From: Salinibacterium sp.
Lineage (GTDB): Bacteria; Actinomycetota; Actinomycetes; Actinomycetales; Microbacteriaceae
Direction: 5' to 3'
NCBI GenBank assembly: GCA_015234465.1
Contig: JADGNA010000004.1
Coordinates: 1 to 47,079, forward strand
DNA: 47,079 nt
Every line of letters begins with the position of its first letter. Position 1 is the first letter of the stretch. The translations under genes and the position numbers were made by a program. Of this stretch, positions 43,010 through 47,079 are shown one piece after another. The notes under the pieces are model-generated. The model made no database searches. It was not told where the DNA came from and worked only from the letters and a program-made list of their open reading frames with translations.

Positions 43010-44173
43010 ATGAGGCTGGGGGGCGCAGAGGTGCTGGACATTCTGACCCTGCGTATTGCCCTTGGTGTCGTGGCACTCGTCCTGCTGGCCCACATCTACC
43101 TCGTCACCTACAGGAACACGCGGTCTTCCTACAGCCTGTGGTGGAGCGTCGCCCTGCTGTTCATCCTGAGCGGCTCATCCGCATACCTGTTCAACGGCAC
43201 GGAGCACCAGCTGTGGGCGAATCCCCTGGGCAATCTCCTCCTCGTCGCTGCCGCGGCTGCGGTGTGGGGTGGTGCGCGGTCGCTCAGTGAGCGTGCGGTG
43301 GGTCCGTGGCACGCCGCCGCGGGGCCCCTGCTTGCGGTCACGGCTGCCGCACTCGACTCGCCAGCACGTCACGTATGGCCCGGGGGTGCAGTGTTCCTGG
43401 CCCTCGTGGCGCTCTACAGCGGGCTCGCCGCCGTCGAGTTCCTTCGTCTTGAGCGACAGAGCTGGCGGGGCGTGCGCCCGCTCGCCGCTGCAGCCGGGCT
43501 CTTCTCACTGTTCTATCTGGGCCGATGCATCGCATTCGTGATCGATGGACCGGACGGCGCGGTGTTCCGGGTCGCCTTCGGAAGCGAGGTCACCACGGTC
43601 ATCGTGACCGCCTTCTTCGTCCTCGGCGCATTCTCGATCACCACACTCAGCCATGAGCAGGTGGCGAGCCGCCTCCGCACGAAGGCCTCCCGCGACGGCC
43701 TCACAGGCGTATTGAACCGTGCCGGCTTCCTCGAACAGGCCGAGGCCCGGCGCTCTCGCGAGAATGGCGCGGCGCTCATCCTGACAGACCTGGACGGGTA
43801 CAAGGCCATCAACGACACCTATGGGCACCAGGTGGGCGACCAGGCGCTTCAAGCCTTCGCCGCGGCCTGCGTCGCCAGCGTTCGGGATACAGACCTGGTG
43901 GGGCGCTATGGGGGCGATGAGTTCGTCATCCTGCTCCCGGGCGCATCATTCGAGCAGGCCGAACGGGTGGCCACCGAGATCAGCCGTCGCCTGCGCGACG
44001 CCAAGCCATCCGAACTGCAGCTCTGGCCTACCGTGAGCTGCGGCGTGACAGTGATGGAGCCGCAGGCGCAGGACATGGCGCACGCCATCGCGGCCGCCGA
44101 TGCTGCGCTCTACGCCGCGAAGTCGCTGGGGCGCGACCGCGTGGAGCGGGCAGGCCCGACAGCGTTGGCCTAG
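43010..44173 (+). CDS. Membrane diguanylate cyclase (intact GGDEF)
   Basis: A 387-residue protein with about six or seven hydrophobic helices (residues about 10-215) followed by a GGDEF domain. The catalytic site is G301-G-D-E-F305 in GRYGGDEFVILLPG, and R292-D-T-D295 lies five residues upstream as the product-inhibition I-site. DGLTGVLNRAGF and DLDGYKAINDTYGHQVGDQ are also normal. It should make c-di-GMP from GTP. The membrane part has no named sensor domain that I recognise. It follows the degenerate GGDEF gene after 142 nt. Confidence 0.9.
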   Translation: MRLGGAEVLDILTLRIALGVVALVLLAHIYLVTYRNTRSSYSLWWSVALLFILSGSSAYLFNGTEHQLWANPLGNLLLVAAAAAVWGGARSLSERAVGPWHAAAGPLLAVTAAALDSPARHVWPGGAVFLALVALYSGLAAVEFLRLERQSWRGVRPLAAAAGLFSLFYLGRCIAFVIDGPDGAVFRVAFGSEVTTVIVTAFFVLGAFSITTLSHEQVASRLRTKASRDGLTGVLNRAGFLEQAEARRSRENGAALILTDLDGYKAINDTYGHQVGDQALQAFAAACVASVRDTDLVGRYGGDEFVILLPGASFEQAERVATEISRRLRDAKPSELQLWPTVSCGVTVMEPQAQDMAHAIAAADAALYAAKSLGRDRVERAGPTALA

Positions 44174-44378
44174 CGATCCGCATCACCGGCGGTGCGAGCG
44201 TGCGTCGCCCTTGCCACTGGAGCTACCCCCTACTGGCCCGGGGTGGTTCCCCCGCCATCCCCGCTCAGAAACCGGGTTTTGTCGGGCTGTGCCCCGATGC
44301 CGCCGCTGCCGCCTGGTTTCACACTCGTTCTTGCAACGCCACTTTCGGCACACACCGACGAGCAAGGGAAACATCATC
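44174..44378. other. 205-nt intergenic leader of the repeat-protein cluster
   Basis: No gene is seen here. It holds the expected promoter of the 44379 gene, but no clear -35/-10 pair. AAACC-G-GGTTT (44269-44279) is a small inverted repeat, and CGGGG/CCCCG flank another short one around 44240-44254. AAGGGA lies before ATG 44379. Confidence 0.5.
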
Positions 44379-45578
44379 ATGGCTGCAGACGACAACCTCA
44401 ACGTTCTCGGGGTTCAGACCAACACGAACAACAGCGACTACTCCGACGCCGACTCGCACAACGACAACTCGGACAACGACTTCCTCTCGAACAACACCGA
44501 CAACTCGGACAACGACCTGCTGTCGAACAACACCGACAATTCAGACAACTCCGACAATTCGGACAATTCCGACAATTCGGACAACTCGGACAACTCGGAC
44601 AGTTCAGACAATTCCGACACGGACTTCTTCTCGAACAACACCGACAACTCGGACAGCTCCCGGGACTACTCAGACACGGACTCACACAACGACAACTCGG
44701 ACAACGACCTCCTGTCGAACAACACCGACAACTCGGACAATTCCGACAACTCCGACAACTCGGACAACTCGGACAACTCGGACACCGATTCGCACAACGA
44801 CAACTCGCAGTACAAGGACTCGATCAACGACTCGTTCCAGGACAACTCGGTCACGGACTCGGCCAACACGACGACGACGCTGAACGACCACTCGGTGACG
44901 GCCGGCATGCGGCAGTACAGCGCAGGGTTCAACGACCTGAACCTCGGCGCAGGTGGCGGAGCCGGCGGTGGTGACCTGACGATCGACGCCCGGTCCACCC
45001 TGAACGACCAGTCGGTGAACCAGAACATCTCCACTGCGTCTGGCGGCGGCGGCGGGGCGGCGATGGCCTTCGGCGGCGCCGCGGACGGCGCGGGTTCCCT
45101 CGGCGGCAACGTCAACCAGTACTTCAACCAGAGCAGCGTGATCGCTTCGGGTGACAGTGCGGTGGCCGCGGGCGATGATGTCTCGATCAGCACCGTCAAC
45201 ACCGACATCACTGTCGGCGACGTGTCGATGGGCAACGAGTACTACACGGACTCGTTCAACACCGACCTCTCCGACAACTGGTCGATCGACGATCACTCCA
45301 TGCACGACTACTCCGAGCACCTCAACGTGCAGGACTCGTTCCAGGACAACTCGATGAACGACCTGTCGGAGACCCTGTCTGTGACGGACTCGTTCCAGGA
45401 CAACTCCATGAACGACCTCTCCGACAACCTCGCGGTGCAGGACTCGTTCCAGGACAACTCCATGAACGACCTGTCCGACAACTGGTCGATCGATGACGAC
45501 CACAGTCTGGATGTCGATGTGGACGTCACCGACGTGCAGGTCGTGAGCCCCTTCAGCGGGAACGATCTCGCCCTCTAG
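44379..45578 (+). CDS. IniB-like Asp/Asn/Ser repeat protein
   Basis: A 399-residue low-complexity protein. Residues about 18-147 are mostly Asp-Asn-Ser triplets, broken by copies of SNNTDNSD and D-x-DSHNDNS. Residues about 185-245 are Gly/Ala-rich. Residues 317-370 are three 18-residue repeats built on DSFQDNSMNDLS. It is strongly acidic, with no cysteine, no signal peptide and no membrane helix. AAGGGA serves as SD. Placement before a dynamin-like GTPase is like iniB before iniA in mycobacteria, whose IniB is also low-complexity. Homology to IniB is not shown by sequence; the similarity is in context and composition. Confidence 0.8.
   Translation: MAADDNLNVLGVQTNTNNSDYSDADSHNDNSDNDFLSNNTDNSDNDLLSNNTDNSDNSDNSDNSDNSDNSDNSDSSDNSDTDFFSNNTDNSDSSRDYSDTDSHNDNSDNDLLSNNTDNSDNSDNSDNSDNSDNSDTDSHNDNSQYKDSINDSFQDNSVTDSANTTTTLNDHSVTAGMRQYSAGFNDLNLGAGGGAGGGDLTIDARSTLNDQSVNQNISTASGGGGGAAMAFGGAADGAGSLGGNVNQYFNQSSVIASGDSAVAAGDDVSISTVNTDITVGDVSMGNEYYTDSFNTDLSDNWSIDDHSMHDYSEHLNVQDSFQDNSMNDLSETLSVTDSFQDNSMNDLSDNLAVQDSFQDNSMNDLSDNWSIDDDHSLDVDVDVTDVQVVSPFSGNDLAL
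44450..44812. repeat. 9-bp tandem repeats encoding Asp-Asn-Ser
   Basis: Units of GACAACTCG or GACAATTCG run in frame in two main blocks, each introduced by a longer repeated segment encoding DSHNDNSDND and SNNTDNSD. Copy number can change in steps of three residues without frameshift. Confidence 0.85.
45327..45488. repeat. Three 54-bp tandem repeats
   Basis: Repeats begin at 45327, 45381 and 45435. Each encodes 18 residues with the core DSFQDNSMNDLS. The third ends in the Asp-rich C-terminal region. Confidence 0.9.
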
Positions 45579-45593
45579 GCCGGTCTCTCCCGA

Positions 45594-45622
45594 GCCCGGC
45601 CGCCCACCCTAGGCGGCCGGGC
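45594..45622 (+). terminator. Intercistronic hairpin
   Basis: GCCCGGCCGCC (45594-45604) and GGCGGCCGGGC (45612-45622) form a perfect 11-bp stem with a 7-nt loop, but no T-run follows. It may attenuate read-through or protect the upstream message. Confidence 0.6.
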
Positions 45623-45660
45623 ACCACTACAAGCGAACAGACTCAACGGGAGCGCGTGAC

Positions 45661-45861
45661 ATGTCTGGCGATGGCACGGAGTGGGTCTTGGAGCCACTCG
45701 ACGACCAGGAACCTGACGTGTCGGGCGCGAATCTGTTCAGCGAGGAGCTCGCGAACATCGATGCGTCTGAGTGGGACGTCGATGCCGCGGCCCTCTGGGG
45801 CGACGAGACGGACGGCCCCGATCCCGGGGCCGCCCCGCTCTGCCCCGACCCCTTCCTCTGA
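45661..45861 (+). CDS. Small acidic protein between repeat protein and dynamin
   Basis: A 66-residue acidic protein (starts MSGDGTEWVLEPLDDQ, later LFSEELANIDASEWDVDA and a Pro-rich end PGAAPLCPDPFL). GGGAGCG lies before the ATG, and the dynamin gene starts 38 nt after the stop, so it is in the same operon. I know no family for it. Short hydrophobic patches around Trp suggest a binding peptide; it may be an adaptor for the repeat protein or the GTPase. That is inference from position only. Confidence 0.65.
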   Translation: MSGDGTEWVLEPLDDQEPDVSGANLFSEELANIDASEWDVDAAALWGDETDGPDPGAAPLCPDPFL

Positions 45862-45899
45862 CTCGGTCCGGGGCAATCTCCCCACAGGCAGGAGCGCAC

Positions 45900-47079
45900 G
45901 TGCACGAAGTCGTTGGTACGGATGACGCCTACAAGGCTCTCGCTGGACAACCGCCGCTGTGGGAGGCCGCAGCGGCTACGCAACGTTCGCGCGACGCGGT
46001 ATCGCTCGCGAAGACACTGCACGATGCCAACGCGCTGGTGAGGGCGAGTGGCCGTACTGACCTGGCCCGGCGCCTGCAGGAAACCTCGGCCCGTCTCCGT
46101 GACCCCGGCGTGCGCGTCATCGTGGTCGGACAGTTCAAACAGGGCAAGAGCAAGCTCATCAATGCCCTCGTGAACGCGCCGGCCTGTCCCGTCGATGACG
46201 ATGTGGCCACGAGCGTGCCGACCATGGTCGGATACGCCGATACGCCGTCGGCGTGGGTGACGGTGGAGGCATCCGATTCGACATCGTCGAAGCCGCGATT
46301 CGAACGACGACCCATTCCTCTCGACGAGCTGCCGAGCTACGTGTCCGAGCGCGGGAACCCGAGCAACGAGCGTCACGTGCTCTCTGCCGAGGTGCTGCTG
46401 CCGAGGGAGATCCTGCGCGGCGGGCTGAACCTCGTCGATTCTCCTGGCGTGGGCGGGATCGAATCGTCCAACGCGCTGGCGACGCTCGCCGCCCTGACAT
46501 CGGCGCACGCGGTCCTTCTGGTGTCGGATGCCTCACAGGAGTACACGGAGCCCGAGGTCCAGTTCCTGCGGCACGCCATGCGGTTGTCGCCGAACGTCGC
46601 CGCGGTGCTCGCGAAGACGGACCTGTACCCGCAGTGGCGTGAGGTCGAGCGCATCGACCGCGACCATCTCACTGACATCGGGGAGGTGCCGATCTTCTCG
46701 GTCTCCAGCGATCTCAGGTTGCTGGCCGCAGACCTGCAGGATCGGGAGCTCAACGACGAGTCGGGATTCCCGTCACTGGTTGCACACCTTCGCCGTGAGG
46801 TGTTGGGTCGTGCCGAGGTCATCCACGAACGCAGTGCCATTCACGATCTCATCTCGGTCGTCGAGCAGCTAATGCTGTCGCTGCGCACCGAGTTGAACGC
46901 GCTGGAGAATCCGGAGGACACTCCCCGGATCATCGCGCAGTTGGAGGATGCAAAGTCCCGCGCTGACGAGTTCCGCGGTCGCTCTGCCCGCTGGCAGGTG
47001 CTGCTGACCGACGGCATCGCCGATCTCATCGCCGACATGGAGCATGACCTGCGGGACCGCCTGCGCAAGGTGCAGCGGG
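45900..47079 (+). CDS. Dynamin-like GTPase, IniA/IniC-like (partial, 393 residues)
   Basis: Begins VHEVVGTDDAYKALAG after SD GGCAGGAG and stays open to the end of the window. GTPase motifs are G77-QFKQ-GKS84 (P-loop), a Thr-containing switch in ATSVPTMV, D180-SPG183 and A-K239-T-D241 for guanine binding. A helical region rich in Leu, Glu and Arg starts at about residue 290, as in bacterial dynamin-like proteins that bind and reshape membranes. The C-terminal paddle lies outside the window. The order repeat protein then dynamin resembles mycobacterial iniB-iniA. Confidence 0.87.
   Translation, partial: MHEVVGTDDAYKALAGQPPLWEAAAATQRSRDAVSLAKTLHDANALVRASGRTDLARRLQETSARLRDPGVRVIVVGQFKQGKSKLINALVNAPACPVDDDVATSVPTMVGYADTPSAWVTVEASDSTSSKPRFERRPIPLDELPSYVSERGNPSNERHVLSAEVLLPREILRGGLNLVDSPGVGGIESSNALATLAALTSAHAVLLVSDASQEYTEPEVQFLRHAMRLSPNVAAVLAKTDLYPQWREVERIDRDHLTDIGEVPIFSVSSDLRLLAADLQDRELNDESGFPSLVAHLRREVLGRAEVIHERSAIHDLISVVEQLMLSLRTELNALENPEDTPRIIAQLEDAKSRADEFRGRSARWQVLLTDGIADLIADMEHDLRDRLRKVQR

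Noticed and set aside
44450-44812. CRISPR-like regular repeats
   Set aside because: The repeat unit is 9 bp, in frame and without unique spacers; it is protein-coding.
44438-45235. Minus-strand open frames over the DNS repeats reading as Glu-Leu-Ser repeats or VRVV-type repeats
   Set aside because: They are the complement of the 9-bp repeats in the plus-strand gene; there is no SD or independent coding signal, and the plus frame has an SD and operon context.

Overview
The window is about 47 kb of high-GC chromosomal DNA from an actinobacterium, most likely a member of the Microbacteriaceae. The evidence is a type B L31 protein without zinc cysteines, the coproporphyrin branch of heme synthesis, GlgC beside a divergent GT4 GlgA, a DUF5997 protein, a DUF222-HNH protein, many GTG starts, many apparently leaderless genes (a TANNNT box 6-8 nt before the start codon) and strong enrichment of GGATGC/GCATCC. 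Genus cannot be fixed from the sequence alone. I saw no rRNA, tRNA, CRISPR array, transposase or phage gene, and no gene-free stretch longer than about 205 nt.

Layout. 1-9.9 kb: glycogen/maltose/trehalose metabolism (glgC partial, divergent glgA, treS), an orphan ABC ATPase, rpmE2, a DnaQ-like exonuclease, an alpha/beta hydrolase coupled to a GT4 glycosyltransferase, a histidine phosphatase coupled to a sirtuin, and a TrmH-family RNA methyltransferase. 9.9-15.5 kb: a DacC-like D,D-carboxypeptidase, a fatty acid desaturase with a dyad-rich upstream region, an SGNH hydrolase, a GlsB-like membrane protein and an SF2 helicase. 15.5-25.3 kb: heme synthesis. hemA is divergent from hemE-hemY-chdC-cpfC-hemC-hemD-hemB-hemL; together they encode every step from glutamyl-tRNA to heme b. 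25.3-31.7 kb: small genes, including an EEP phosphatase, a LysR-like effector domain without HTH facing DUF5997, a 37-residue lysine-rich protein, a GT2, an acidic disordered protein, a PPxWL-motif protein with DUF1653, a secreted M28 aminopeptidase with His/Gly tails, and a YitT permease. 31.7-40.6 kb: DUF222-HNH protein, AzgA-like purine permease, P2-type ATPase, zinc alcohol dehydrogenase and a PAP2-diacylglycerol kinase fusion.

40.6-47.1 kb, all on the + strand, is the most unusual part. RsbQ overlaps by 4 nt a protein whose N-terminus resembles the PAS domain of Bacillus RsbP, but whose output is a GAF plus a degenerate GGDEF (NTNEF) instead of a PP2C phosphatase. An intact membrane GGDEF cyclase follows. 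Next comes a 399-residue Asp/Asn/Ser repeat protein, an intercistronic hairpin, a 66-residue acidic protein and a dynamin-like GTPase running off the window end. This last group recalls the mycobacterial iniBAC operon in layout.

The best candidates for a little-described system are the RsbQ/PAS-GAF-GGDEF module and the repeat-protein/acidic-peptide/dynamin cassette. A third is the facing LysR-effector/DUF5997 pair, whose two -10 boxes overlap.
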